From the NCBI RefSeq assembly GCF_001183605.1, contig NZ_LFXJ01000013.1, positions 62,318-126,317 of the forward strand: DNA of 64,000 nucleotides. Reading direction: 5' to 3'. Positions within the stretch are counted from its first letter, which is position 1. Each line of letters opens with the position of its first letter. This DNA comes from Lysinibacillus xylanilyticus (lineage in GTDB: Bacteria; Bacillota; Bacilli; Bacillales_A; Planococcaceae). Of the stretch, positions 57,248 to 64,000 are shown one piece after another. Both the position numbers and the translations under genes were made by a program. Below the pieces are notes generated by a model, which was not told the origin of the DNA, made no database searches, and saw nothing but the letters and a program-made list of their open reading frames with translations.

Positions 57248-57952
57248 ATGGACATCTTTGACTTACGCTGGGACATAGTCTGGAACTACCGTGATATGTT
57301 TATACGTGGTATTGGTGTGACGCTAATTTTAACGCTTAGTGGTTATTTTGGCGGAATCCTTTTAGGACTATTTTTAGGACTTGGAAAATTATCGACTCGA
57401 AAATGGATTTATTGGCCATGTAAGCTATATGTAGATTTATTCCGTGGGACACCGATGCTCGTACAAATTTTATTAATTCACTTAGCTTTGATACCGACCA
57501 TTTTTGGACATTCATTAGGCTATATGGTTTCAGGGATTACGGCGCTTATCTTAAACTGTGCGGCGTACAATGCAGAAATTTTCCGCGCGGGTATTCAAAG
57601 TATTGCTAAAGGGCAAATGGAGGCAGCTCGTTCACTTGGCTTAACGCATAACCAAGCTATGCGAAAAGTTATTTTACCACAAGCTTTTAGACGTATGATT
57701 CCGCCATTAGGTAATGAATTTATTGCTTTATTAAAAGATTCATCTTTAGTAACCGTTATTGCGGCACCGGATATTTTATATGCAAGTAAAATCGTGGCCG
57801 GAGCTAGCTACCGTTTTTGGGAACCATATATAGTTGCGGCGTTACTATATTTAATTTTAACGTATGGTGTAACAAAGATTGTAGCGTATATCGAAAAACG
57901 ACTTAGTAATAGTTATGTCCCTCGTAAGGCAGAAGGGAGGGAAGCGCGATGA
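57248..57952 (+). CDS. Polar amino-acid ABC transporter permease
   Basis: A 234-residue HisM/GlnP-type permease with about five transmembrane helices. The cytoplasmic EAA loop reads [35 protein letters not shown], split here as [20 protein letters not shown] (about 122-141). It forms the membrane channel for the binding protein and the ATPase. Start ATG 57248 after AAGTGGGG. The stop overlaps the ATPase start by 4 bp. Confidence 0.92.
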   Translation: MDIFDLRWDIVWNYRDMFIRGIGVTLILTLSGYFGGILLGLFLGLGKLSTRKWIYWPCKLYVDLFRGTPMLVQILLIHLALIPTIFGHSLGYMVSGITALILNCAAYNAEIFRAGIQSIAKGQMEAARSLGLTHNQAMRKVILPQAFRRMIPPLGNEFIALLKDSSLVTVIAAPDILYASKIVAGASYRFWEPYIVAALLYLILTYGVTKIVAYIEKRLSNSYVPRKAEGREAR

Positions 57953-58671
57953 TTAAAATTGAGAATTTACACAAATATTTTGGCCAACTGGAAGTGTTAA
58001 AAGGGATTGATTATGAAATACAGGAAAAGCAAGTTGTCTGTGTTATAGGTCCATCAGGCTCAGGGAAAAGTACATTTTTACGTTGCATCAATATGCTAGA
58101 AGAAGTAACAGATGGTGCAATTTATATCAAGAATGTAAAGATTAACGAGCCAAAAACAAATATTAATGCTATTAGAGCTGAAGTGGGCATGGTGTTTCAA
58201 CAGTTTAATTTATTCCCGCACATGACAGTTATCGATAATGTAACAATGGCTCCGATGCAAATCCGTAAAATGAATAGGACAGAAGCAGAAGCACTTGGAC
58301 ATGAGCTGTTGAAAAAGGTTGGTCTTGATAGTAAGGCTTATAACTATCCTGAGCAGCTTTCGGGCGGTCAGCAGCAACGCGTTGCCATTGCTCGTGCCTT
58401 AGCGATGAAACCAAAGGCTATTTTATTTGATGAGCCGACTTCGGCACTAGACCCCGAAATGGTAAAAGAAGTATTAGATGTAATGAAAAATTTAGCGGCT
58501 GAAGGTATGACCATGATAGTGGTAACACATGAAATGGGCTTTGCTCGTGAAGTTGGAGATCGTGTTGTCTTTATGGACGGTGGCTATATTGTCGAAGAGG
58601 GAACGCCGGAAGAGATTTTCGGTAATCCACAAAACGAACGAACGAAAGCATTTTTAGGAAAAGTTTTATAA
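57949..58671 (+). CDS. Polar amino-acid ABC transporter ATPase
   Basis: A 240-residue ATPase of the GlnQ/HisP/ArtP type. Walker [11 protein letters not shown]-loop [13 protein letters not shown], signature [15 protein letters not shown], Walker [14 protein letters not shown], and the H-loop [11 protein letters not shown]. The C-terminal [14 protein letters not shown] is typical. It overlaps the permease by 4 bp, completing the transporter. A terminator follows directly. Confidence 0.94.
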   Translation: MIKIENLHKYFGQLEVLKGIDYEIQEKQVVCVIGPSGSGKSTFLRCINMLEEVTDGAIYIKNVKINEPKTNINAIRAEVGMVFQQFNLFPHMTVIDNVTMAPMQIRKMNRTEAEALGHELLKKVGLDSKAYNYPEQLSGGQQQRVAIARALAMKPKAILFDEPTSALDPEMVKEVLDVMKNLAAEGMTMIVVTHEMGFAREVGDRVVFMDGGYIVEEGTPEEIFGNPQNERTKAFLGKVL

Positions 58672-58676
58672 TTTGA

Positions 58677-58731
58677 ACAAGAGCAGTCCCATATGTGATT
58701 ACGATCACACGGGGACTGCTCTTGTTTTTTA
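58677..58731. terminator. Bidirectional terminator between the transporter and cotF
   Basis: ACAAGAGCAGTCCC (58677-58690) pairs with GGGACTGCTCTTGT (58712-58725), with inner TGTGAT/ATCACA pairing and T-tracts on both sides. Confidence 0.9.
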
Positions 58732-58734
58732 TAA

Positions 58735-59349
58735 TTAATGAAGGGGATTTGTTGTAGTGCCGTATGCAGTAAGCATCGTTTGCATATCTTGTTGAGAAAA
58801 TTGAGGTACTTGATAGTAGCCATGCATATTTTGGTAAATAGATAATTCGTATGCCATTTCAATGCAGTTGGGAATACTATCTGCAACAACACGTCGGACA
58901 ACAGGGTTTGTAGTTTCTGTTGCTGACGCAGTCATCTCTTTCGCCATACCTTTTTGAGCGCCAAGTAAGAAGCCAGAGATACATTCATCGCTGAGCTCAT
59001 TTGCATTTTGCATTGGCTTTTTAGGTTGGCCAGGATTCATTCCGTATTTGAAATTATTTCCTGTCTCCATTTGATAGCGACCTGTAGGAACAGATGGATC
59101 ATGACCTGTGTTATAAGATTCCACAATAGTGTTATACATACCTAATGTGAAATTATATTGGCGATCCAAAATGCTAAGCAACTCTGTGTCCTTAACATGT
59201 GGACGTAAAACAATGGATTGATTCATACAAGCAATGATTGCACCGATTGTTTCGTGCAAGTCCATTTGCTCATGTCCACCATGATTTAGGCTTTGTTGTT
59301 GGTTAAATGATGTTTGATTTGATGATTCATTTTGAAACGATTGTGTCAA
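58735..59349 (-). CDS. CotF-family spore coat protein
   Basis: A 204-residue protein of the coat F / ferritin-like group. The N-terminal about 35 residues are Gln/Asn/Ser-rich (QNESSNQTSFNQQQSLNHGG), and the helical part (about 40-195) contains LSDECISGFLLGAQKGMAKE. CotF proteins are coat components of Bacillus spores. Start ATG 59349 follows AGGAGGCG. It is convergent with the transporter and is probably driven by a sporulation sigma factor, though I cannot place a promoter with confidence. Confidence 0.82.
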   Translation of the reverse strand: MTQSFQNESSNQTSFNQQQSLNHGGHEQMDLHETIGAIIACMNQSIVLRPHVKDTELLSILDRQYNFTLGMYNTIVESYNTGHDPSVPTGRYQMETGNNFKYGMNPGQPKKPMQNANELSDECISGFLLGAQKGMAKEMTASATETTNPVVRRVVADSIPNCIEMAYELSIYQNMHGYYQVPQFSQQDMQTMLTAYGTTTNPLH

Positions 59350-59545
59350 AAAAAGCGCCTCCTAAATATCATAGTTTGTTACAGTTTTAAGTATGGCTCG
59401 TTAGATAATTTTCATACGGTATTAATGCATTTGCATAATATGTAGAATAGAGTTGTTTTTTTACTGCACATTAGTGGTAAGAAAAAGGAAAGGCTTTTCG
59501 CCAAAACATGGATGATAGCTAAAAGAAAGCGAAGGAGGTATTTAA

Positions 59546-60127
59546 TTGAGAAAAATATTTGGACCTATAGGAATAATCGTTATTATTTTAGTTGTACTGG
59601 CCTTACTATTTATTCCAAAATACAATAGTCTTGTAACGGCTGAGGAAAGCGTGGAATCGAAATGGGCTCAGGTTGAAAATCAGCTACAACGTCGCTTTGA
59701 TTTGATTCCGAACTTGGTGGAATCTGTAAAAGGATACGCCAACCATGAGAAAGAAGTTATCGCTAGCATTACAGATGCACGTGCACAAATGGGTAGTGCA
59801 CATAGTCCAAAGGAACAGGCAGTTGCCAATGATGCCTTGAACGGAGCACTAAGTCGATTGCTAGTAGTCGTAGAAAATTATCCAAATTTAAAGGCAGATG
59901 CAAATTTCCGTCAATTAATGGATGAATTAGCTGGGACAGAAAATCGCTTAGCAGTTGCCCGAGAAGATTACAACAATGAAGTTCAGGCTTTTAATAAAAC
60001 GGTCAAACGTTTCCCAGGCAATTTAATTGCAGGGATGTTTGGTTTTGAACAGAAAGAATACTTTAAAGCAGCTGCGGGTGCTGAAAAAGCGCCATCAATA
60101 GATTTTAGCAGTTCAGGTAAACAATAA
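59546..60127 (+). CDS. LemA-family protein
   Basis: A 193-residue membrane-anchored protein: one N-terminal transmembrane helix (about 5-24) and a long helical domain (SVESKWAQVENQLQRRFDLI, the LemA signature, about 39-58). LemA proteins are poorly understood surface or stress proteins. It starts with TTG after GAAGGAGG. The stop overlaps the next start by one base (TAATG), so the pair is an operon. Confidence 0.88.
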   Translation: MRKIFGPIGIIVIILVVLALLFIPKYNSLVTAEESVESKWAQVENQLQRRFDLIPNLVESVKGYANHEKEVIASITDARAQMGSAHSPKEQAVANDALNGALSRLLVVVENYPNLKADANFRQLMDELAGTENRLAVAREDYNNEVQAFNKTVKRFPGNLIAGMFGFEQKEYFKAAAGAEKAPSIDFSSSGKQ

Positions 60128-60891
60128 TGAAACGGTTTATTATCCAACTTGCAATTGTTAGTATCATGTTTATTCTATCTATAAGAATTGCTGATGCCGC
60201 AATGCCGACACCGATGAAAAATACGTATATTCACGATTTTGCCAATGCGTTATCTACATCCGTAAAGGAAGAGCTCAATAATTTTTCAGAGCAGTTAGAC
60301 AAAGGTACAGGTGCTGAAATTATGGTTGTAACAGTAGATACTATTAATGGAGCAGAACCGAAAATGTATGCAACAAAAATGATTCGTTCATGGGGTATTG
60401 GCGATGCGAAAAAAAATAATGGTGTTTTAATATTAGCAACATTTGGGCAGGGCGATGGCAATAATGATGTCGTCATTGCTGTAGGCCAAGGTCTCGAAGG
60501 AGCATTACCTGATGGCAAGTTGGGGCGCATTTTAGATACAGCGTTTTATCCAAATGCAAGTGATGGGGATATTGATAAGGCATTTAAAGCAACGTACGCT
60601 GAAGTATTTCAAACTGTTGCGAAAGAATACAATTGGGATGGAGAGATGCCTAAAAATACAGCTGATAATGAAGGAATGCCAACGTGGATGTTTATATTAA
60701 TCGTTATCATTGTACTTATTGTTTATTCAATTAGTTCTAACGGTAGAGGAGGAGGACCACGTTCTGGTAGACGTGGCGGTTTTCCGGGTGGCTTTAGGGG
60801 TGGTTTCGGAGGAGGCCGCTCTGGGGGCGGTGGCTTTGGCGGATTCGGAGGTGGCTCATCTGCTGGTGGAGGAGCAAGTCGGAAATTTTAA
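60127..60891 (+). CDS. TPM-domain membrane protein (YgcG-like)
   Basis: A 254-residue protein with an N-terminal signal sequence (about 1-24), an extracellular TPM domain (about 30-150, with YIHDFANALSTSVKEELNNF and GVLILATFGQGDGNNDVVIA), one transmembrane helix (about 188-207) and a Gly/Ser/Phe-rich tail ending SAGGGASRKF. TPM proteins are commonly encoded with LemA, as here. Related domains have phosphatase activity in plants; function here is unknown. Confidence 0.88.
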   Translation: MKRFIIQLAIVSIMFILSIRIADAAMPTPMKNTYIHDFANALSTSVKEELNNFSEQLDKGTGAEIMVVTVDTINGAEPKMYATKMIRSWGIGDAKKNNGVLILATFGQGDGNNDVVIAVGQGLEGALPDGKLGRILDTAFYPNASDGDIDKAFKATYAEVFQTVAKEYNWDGEMPKNTADNEGMPTWMFILIVIIVLIVYSISSNGRGGGPRSGRRGGFPGGFRGGFGGGRSGGGGFGGFGGGSSAGGGASRKF

Positions 60892-60924
60892 CTTAGATAG
60901 CCACCTGAAAAAATAATATGATAG

Positions 60925-60960
60925 AAGACTGTGTAAGAAGTATCTTGCTCAGTCTTTTTT
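60925..60960 (+). terminator. Terminator after the lemA-tpm pair
   Basis: AAGACTG (60925-60931) pairs with CAGTCTT (60950-60956), with AAGA/TCTT inside, followed by T residues. Confidence 0.8.
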
Positions 60961-61102
60961 AATTAGAGGCCCAAAAAGAAACCACAGTTTTAGGAGTGGG
61001 AATTCAGAGCCATTTTTGTTGTGGCTATTGTATGGACATTACACTTTCTTGCTCATAAATAGCTGTTTCATTTTATAATAGCTCTTAAGGGAGGTGCTGT
61101 AG

Positions 61103-61339
61103 TTGAACGTGAAATTTTTTAGTCGAGATAATTGTGGACTTTGTGTAGATGGACTGCTTACATTAAAGCTTGTACAGGAGGATATAAATTTCGATATTGA
61201 AATTATTAATATTGAAGAAGATGAGAGCATACATGAAAAGTATATGTTAATGATTCCGGTAGTAGAAAAGGATGGGCAAGTGATACAATACGGCAATTTG
61301 GATTACGCAACACTTATGGAGCATTTGTGTAGCGAATAA
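61103..61339 (+). CDS. Glutaredoxin-like protein
   Basis: A 78-residue small thioredoxin-fold protein (DUF836/glutaredoxin-like). A CGLC redox motif lies near the N-terminus (FFSRDNCGLCVDG). The cis-Pro region is MIPVVEKDG. It starts with TTG after AAGGGAGGTG. It is followed 18 bp later by paiB and may share a transcript. The electron partner is unknown. Confidence 0.82.
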   Translation: MNVKFFSRDNCGLCVDGLLTLKLVQEDINFDIEIINIEEDESIHEKYMLMIPVVEKDGQVIQYGNLDYATLMEHLCSE

Positions 61340-61357
61340 CAAAGGGGGATCTGCTAA

Positions 61358-61966
61358 ATGTACATACCGGTGGCTTTTAAAATGAAGGAAATGTCCGAGA
61401 TGATAGAAGTGATTCAGGAGAACGGTTTTGCAACACTCTTTTCAACTCATGAAGGTATACCAGTTGCTACACATCTCCCGTTATTGTTGAATGACACAAA
61501 AGATTGTTTAATTGGGCATTTTGCAAAGGGTAATCCTCAATGGAAGGATATTGAAAATCAAAAGGTTTTAGCGATATTTCATGGACCACATTGCTACATA
61601 TCTCCCTCATGGTATGAAACAAATCAAGCTGTCCCAACATGGAATTATGTAGCAGTACATGTTTATGGAGAAATTGAGCTTATTGAACATGATGATGAAT
61701 TATTGAACTCCTTTAACAACATGATTAAAAAATATGAACATCCTACCAGCACATATAGCCTAACTCAGGTAGATGAGCGGCTTGTAAGCAATTTAAATAA
61801 AGGAGTTCAGGGCTTTAAAATAAAAAACTTAAGTATGGAAGGTAAGAAGAAGTTAAGTCAGAATCATTCTAAAGAAAGACAGCAATTAGTGATTCAAAAA
61901 TTAGAAGAAATTGAACATAACAATGAGCAGCAAATCGCTCATTTAATGAAACAAAACATTAAGTGA
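61358..61966 (+). CDS. paiB: PaiB-family FMN-binding regulator
   Basis: A 202-residue protein of the PaiB/FMN-binding split-barrel family ([52 protein letters not shown]). In B. subtilis, pai genes affect sporulation and degradative enzymes; PaiB is thought to act as a transcriptional regulator or flavoprotein. Start ATG 61358 after AAAGGGGG. The His/Trp-containing signature [19 protein letters not shown] is characteristic. No paiA is adjacent. Confidence 0.88.
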   Translation: MYIPVAFKMKEMSEMIEVIQENGFATLFSTHEGIPVATHLPLLLNDTKDCLIGHFAKGNPQWKDIENQKVLAIFHGPHCYISPSWYETNQAVPTWNYVAVHVYGEIELIEHDDELLNSFNNMIKKYEHPTSTYSLTQVDERLVSNLNKGVQGFKIKNLSMEGKKKLSQNHSKERQQLVIQKLEEIEHNNEQQIAHLMKQNIK

Positions 61967-61973
61967 ATCCCAA

Positions 61974-62031
61974 AAGTTCCGCATTTTCCCTGCTATGTAT
62001 GTGGCGGTGAAGAAAGAGCGGAATTTTTTAT
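61974..62031 (+). terminator. Terminator after paiB
   Basis: TTCCGC (61977-61982) pairs with GCGGAA (62018-62023) around a long loop and runs into TTTTTTT. Confidence 0.65.
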
Positions 62032-62033
62032 TT

Positions 62034-62104
62034 TCTTTCAGCGGAAGACTCCAACCTCTATAGCGGGTGAGATGAATGCGGTTTTAAGTCACTTTTTCCG
62101 ATGT
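62034..62104 (+). repeat. Type-A repeat, 5' arm only
   Basis: TTTCAGCGG, ACTCCAACCTCTATAGCGGG and GAGATGAATGCGGTTTTAAG match the 5' arm of the element at 38353. The 3' arm is missing and a type-B element follows. Confidence 0.65.
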
Positions 62105-62139
62105 TTATTAGCGTTTGTTGTATTTTGCACAACGAGGGG

Positions 62140-62331
62140 GTTGATTTCCGTTCCGACTGGGCGCTTTCCTAGGGGCGTCCGATGAGCCGCTTGGGGCAAC
62201 AGGATGTTGGTCACGAAGGCGTTATCACAGGACGTGATGCTTTTAGCCTTCGTTCGCCTATGTTGCTCGCTCCAGGGTCTCATCTGTGACGCTGATCCCT
62301 AAGGAGTCGCCCAGTCTCCACTCCAATCAAC
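62140..62331 (+). repeat. Type-B repeat carrying module C
   Basis: 192 bp with the same terminal inverted repeats (GTTGATT...GACTGGGCG and CGCCCAGTC...AATCAAC). Module C lies at 62197-62253, minus orientation. Confidence 0.88.
62197..62253 (-). repeat. Module C copy 6
   Basis: Outer stem ACGAAGGC/GCCTTCGT, inner stem ATCAC/GTGAT with loop GTCCT and a third hairpin (CAACATCCTGTTG). It is close to copy 1. Confidence 0.83.
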
Positions 62332-62387
62332 CGCTTCACATAATATATATAATTTATAGTAATTCACCAGCTCAAACATAATAAAAT

Positions 62388-62426
62388 AAAAAACCCGTAA
62401 CCACATTGTCCTGGCTACGAGTTTTT
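62388..62426. terminator. Hairpin terminator beyond the small 40-residue gene
   Basis: AAAAACCCGTAACCA pairs, with a few mismatches, with TGGCTACGAGTTTTT. It is just beyond the stop of the minus-strand gene at 62433. Confidence 0.75.
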
Positions 62427-62432
62427 GTTAGC

Positions 62433-62555
62433 TTATTTTGTGTAAGATAAAATTGCGTTTTTCTTAAATCCGCCTAAAGCTTTTGTTGCTTCACTTTTAT
62501 TTGTGTATTCAAAAATACGAACGTCCTTTTTCTCAAATACTGTAATAACCCACAT
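62433..62555 (-). CDS. Small conserved-looking protein, 40 residues
   Basis: I translated MWVITVFEKKDVRIFEYTNK followed by SEATKALGGFKKNAILSYTK. The ATG at 62555 is preceded by GAAGGGAG and the stop is followed by a terminator. Short proteins opening with MWV(I/V)T are common unnamed genes in Bacillales, which supports reality. It is soluble and basic, without a known motif. Function unknown. Confidence 0.7.
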   Translation of the reverse strand: MWVITVFEKKDVRIFEYTNKSEATKALGGFKKNAILSYTK

Positions 62556-62781
62556 TGTAAAATCTCCCTTCAACTATATGTTTTTGTAATATAACAACCA
62601 CTAAAAATGTGATACTTTTGATAAACTGTTTTATAACAACTTCTTACTGATTCCTATTCTACTCCTATTTTTTTTAAAATAAAGCCTAATGTGAAGGTCT
62701 TCACAAACTGTTCAAATTCTAAACGCTTTCATTGAACAATTTGTGAATTGTGGTTATTACCACTAAAAATCAGGGTAAAAG

Positions 62782-62868
62782 TAACATCCGCCGAAGGCTT
62801 TAGGCCACAATGTTTTTTGTGCGAAAGCGTAGCGGCAGTTACAGATGTTTGGATACCCGGTGAAATAT
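62782..62868 (-). repeat. Type-A repeat fragment, inverted
   Basis: Read in reverse, TATTTCA, a GGGTATCC...ACATCTG stretch, a module-D piece and GGCCTAAAGCCTTCGGCGGA resemble the 3' half of the element at 38353-38775. It lies in the intergenic stretch 62556-62911, which otherwise holds nothing recognisable. Confidence 0.55.
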
Positions 62869-62911
62869 TTTGAAATAAAATTTTCCATTTAGTTTTGTTT
62901 ACAATATTTCC

Positions 62912-63118
62912 TCAAAAAAGTGTTCCCTTAAATTTCTCAGGTTTTTTTACATAGCTTTCGATTATAAATCCACATTCTGTGCAAATAATATATTCGATAG
63001 CTGATCCTATACTCATCTTATTATCTGGGTAAATAACCCCGTATCCAGATTGCTTACCTTTCCCCAATTCCTTCCCACCACATTTTGGACATTCTAATGC
63101 TTTCGTAGAATTCTTCAA
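62912..63118 (-). CDS. Small zinc-ribbon protein
   Basis: A 68-residue protein with two CxxC pairs, CPKCGG (about residues 10-15) and CTECG (about 46-50), separated by a loop, consistent with a zinc ribbon. It starts with TTG; AGGAGGG lies 7 bases upstream. Its last residues are KKPEKFKGTLF. It has no neighbour that suggests a role. Coding is plausible from the Shine-Dalgarno and Cys pattern; function unknown. Confidence 0.72.
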   Translation of the reverse strand: MKNSTKALECPKCGGKELGKGKQSGYGVIYPDNKMSIGSAIEYIICTECGFIIESYVKKPEKFKGTLF

Positions 63119-63335
63119 TTTGAAACCCTCCTGGTATATATGTAAGCTAGCTATTTTTCTGATATATCCTATTATCTATTATTACGAACGAACTGTAAAA
63201 TGGTTCCATTTAATGCAGTGTTTTCATAATTTGATAATTGAGAGCTTCATTTCACGTCTATTAATTCTTTCTCCTACTAAACGGTTTATTATTTTTTAAA
63301 CAGCTTTATTGTAAATTAAACAGGTTTTTTGTCAC

Positions 63336-63364
63336 TTTACTTTATTTATAAAGAGTATTATAAT
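63336..63364 (+). promoter_or_regulatory. cggR promoter
   Basis: TTTACT (63336-63341), 17-bp spacer, TATAAT (63359-63364). The operator for CggR lies just downstream, which fits repression by roadblock. Confidence 0.65.
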
Positions 63365-63375
63365 GAATTTGTAAG

Positions 63376-63411
63376 TGGGACATAATTTTGTATAGTGGGA
63401 CTAAATATAAC
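63376..63411 (+). promoter_or_regulatory. CggR operator
   Basis: TGGGAC-N6-TTGT-N4-TGGGAC-N6-TAAC with a 20-bp period. This matches the B. subtilis CggR operator pattern CGGGAC-N6-TGTC repeated with N4 between, with the first base changed to T. It lies between the promoter and the cggR start. Confidence 0.8.
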
Positions 63412-63441
63412 CCACCTATATTGAAAAGGGAGTAGATGAAT

Positions 63442-64000
63442 ATGTTTTCTGTACCTGAGGCGCAGCAAAGGCTACTTCCAGAAATGTATCCGCTTCTACA
63501 ATCGAGATATCGTATTTTACAAACAGTTCAACTGATGCAGCCAATCGGGCGTCGCACACTTGCAGATTCACTTAAAATGACCGAACGAGAAATTCGTAAA
63601 GAAACGGATATTTTACGTGAGCAAGGGTTATTAGATTCTCAAAAGTCGGGTATGGTATGTACAGACGAAGGCGAAGTAGTTATTGATAAGCTTCGAACAT
63701 TAGTCTATGAATGGTCTGGCCTTACACAGCTAGCTAAATTACTGGAAAAACATTTTGGCTTACAGCATGTAATTGTTGTTCCAGGTGATTACAATGAAGA
63801 CGATACGATATTAACATTGCTTGGAAAAGAGGCAGCACAACAATTTATGTCAACAAGCGTTGATGGTCAAATAGTAGCTGTTACTGGTGGTAAGTCGGTT
63901 GCATCACTTGCGCAATTTTTGCATCCAGCTGATTCACACAACATCACATTTGTTGCTGCTCGTGGAGGTATTGGACATGAAATGCAAATGCAAGCCAATA
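63442..64000 (+). CDS. cggR: Central glycolytic genes regulator CggR, C-terminus beyond window
   Basis: The first about 186 residues of the SorC/DeoR-like repressor that controls the gapA operon in response to fructose-1,6-bisphosphate. The N-terminal helix-turn-helix region reads IGRRTLADSLKMTEREIRKE (about residues 35-54), followed by the effector domain (IVAVTGGKSVASLAQFL, FVAARGGIGHEMQMQAN). ATG 63442 follows AAGGGAG; ATG 63436 is in frame and possible. gapA should lie just past the right edge. Confidence 0.92.
   Translation, partial: MFSVPEAQQRLLPEMYPLLQSRYRILQTVQLMQPIGRRTLADSLKMTEREIRKETDILREQGLLDSQKSGMVCTDEGEVVIDKLRTLVYEWSGLTQLAKLLEKHFGLQHVIVVPGDYNEDDTILTLLGKEAAQQFMSTSVDGQIVAVTGGKSVASLAQFLHPADSHNITFVAARGGIGHEMQMQAN

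Overview
The window looks like a chromosomal segment of a low-GC, endospore-forming Gram-positive bacterium, most likely a Lysinibacillus-type member of the Bacillales. This is inferred from gene content and from Bacillus subtilis-like gene order: hpr-yhaH-trpP-hit-ecsAB-yhaA; hmoB-hemEHY-yhgDE; yhfH-lplJ-lcfB; yvjA-cccB; hprK-lgt-ppaX-yvoF-his-yvcD-trxB-yvcI-rapZ-glmR-whiA-crh-clpP; and cggR at the right edge. Sporulation-type genes (Hpr/ScoC, a BclA-like collagen protein, CotF) support a spore former.

Layout. 1-5.5 kb: Hpr (cut by the window edge), a YtxH protein, the TrpP transporter with a candidate TRAP leader, a HIT hydrolase, the Ecs ABC transporter and an M20 amidohydrolase. 6-10.5 kb: haem degradation (HmoB) and the late coproporphyrin haem pathway (HemE, HemH, HemY). 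10.6-16.6 kb: a 1575-residue collagen-like spore-surface protein with a Cys-rich head and a C-terminal globular domain, preceded on the same strand by a glycosyltransferase. 16.8-20.4 kb: an operon of lipoprotein, response regulator, sensor kinase and FixH-like lipoprotein. 20.4-23.4 kb: YhgD (TetR) and YhgE with matching operators. 23.9-36.8 kb: YhfH, LplJ, a Bce-type detoxification operon, LcfB, DedA, a YuxH-type EAL/HDOD protein and a YitT protein. 36.9-54 kb: CccB, HprK, Lgt, PpaX, YvoF, a histidine operon without hisA, YvcD, TrxB, Nudix, RapZ, GlmR, WhiA and Crh, so both HprK and its substrate Crh are present. 54.5-64 kb: ClpP, tRNA-Arg(CCG), a polar amino-acid ABC transporter, CotF, LemA/TPM proteins, glutaredoxin-like and PaiB proteins, two small genes, and the start of CggR behind its operator.

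The most unusual content lies between the genes. First, four tandem arrays of unrelated sequence (5.64-5.98, 23.44-23.71, 40.97-41.12 and 53.97-54.45 kb) share one period of 21 bp, three of them organised as alternating 42-bp pairs. Each lies within about 125 bp downstream of a gene's stop codon, and three follow an intrinsic terminator directly. Second, an interspersed repeat system consists of large hairpin elements (types A and B) that carry nested cassettes. One cassette (C) occurs at least six times as a nested hairpin followed, in most copies, by a second hairpin. Its stems change in a compensatory way while its loops, including a GTCCT terminal loop, stay constant, which is the signature of a conserved RNA or single-stranded DNA structure. 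I see no complete insertion sequence, prophage, CRISPR array or rRNA gene.
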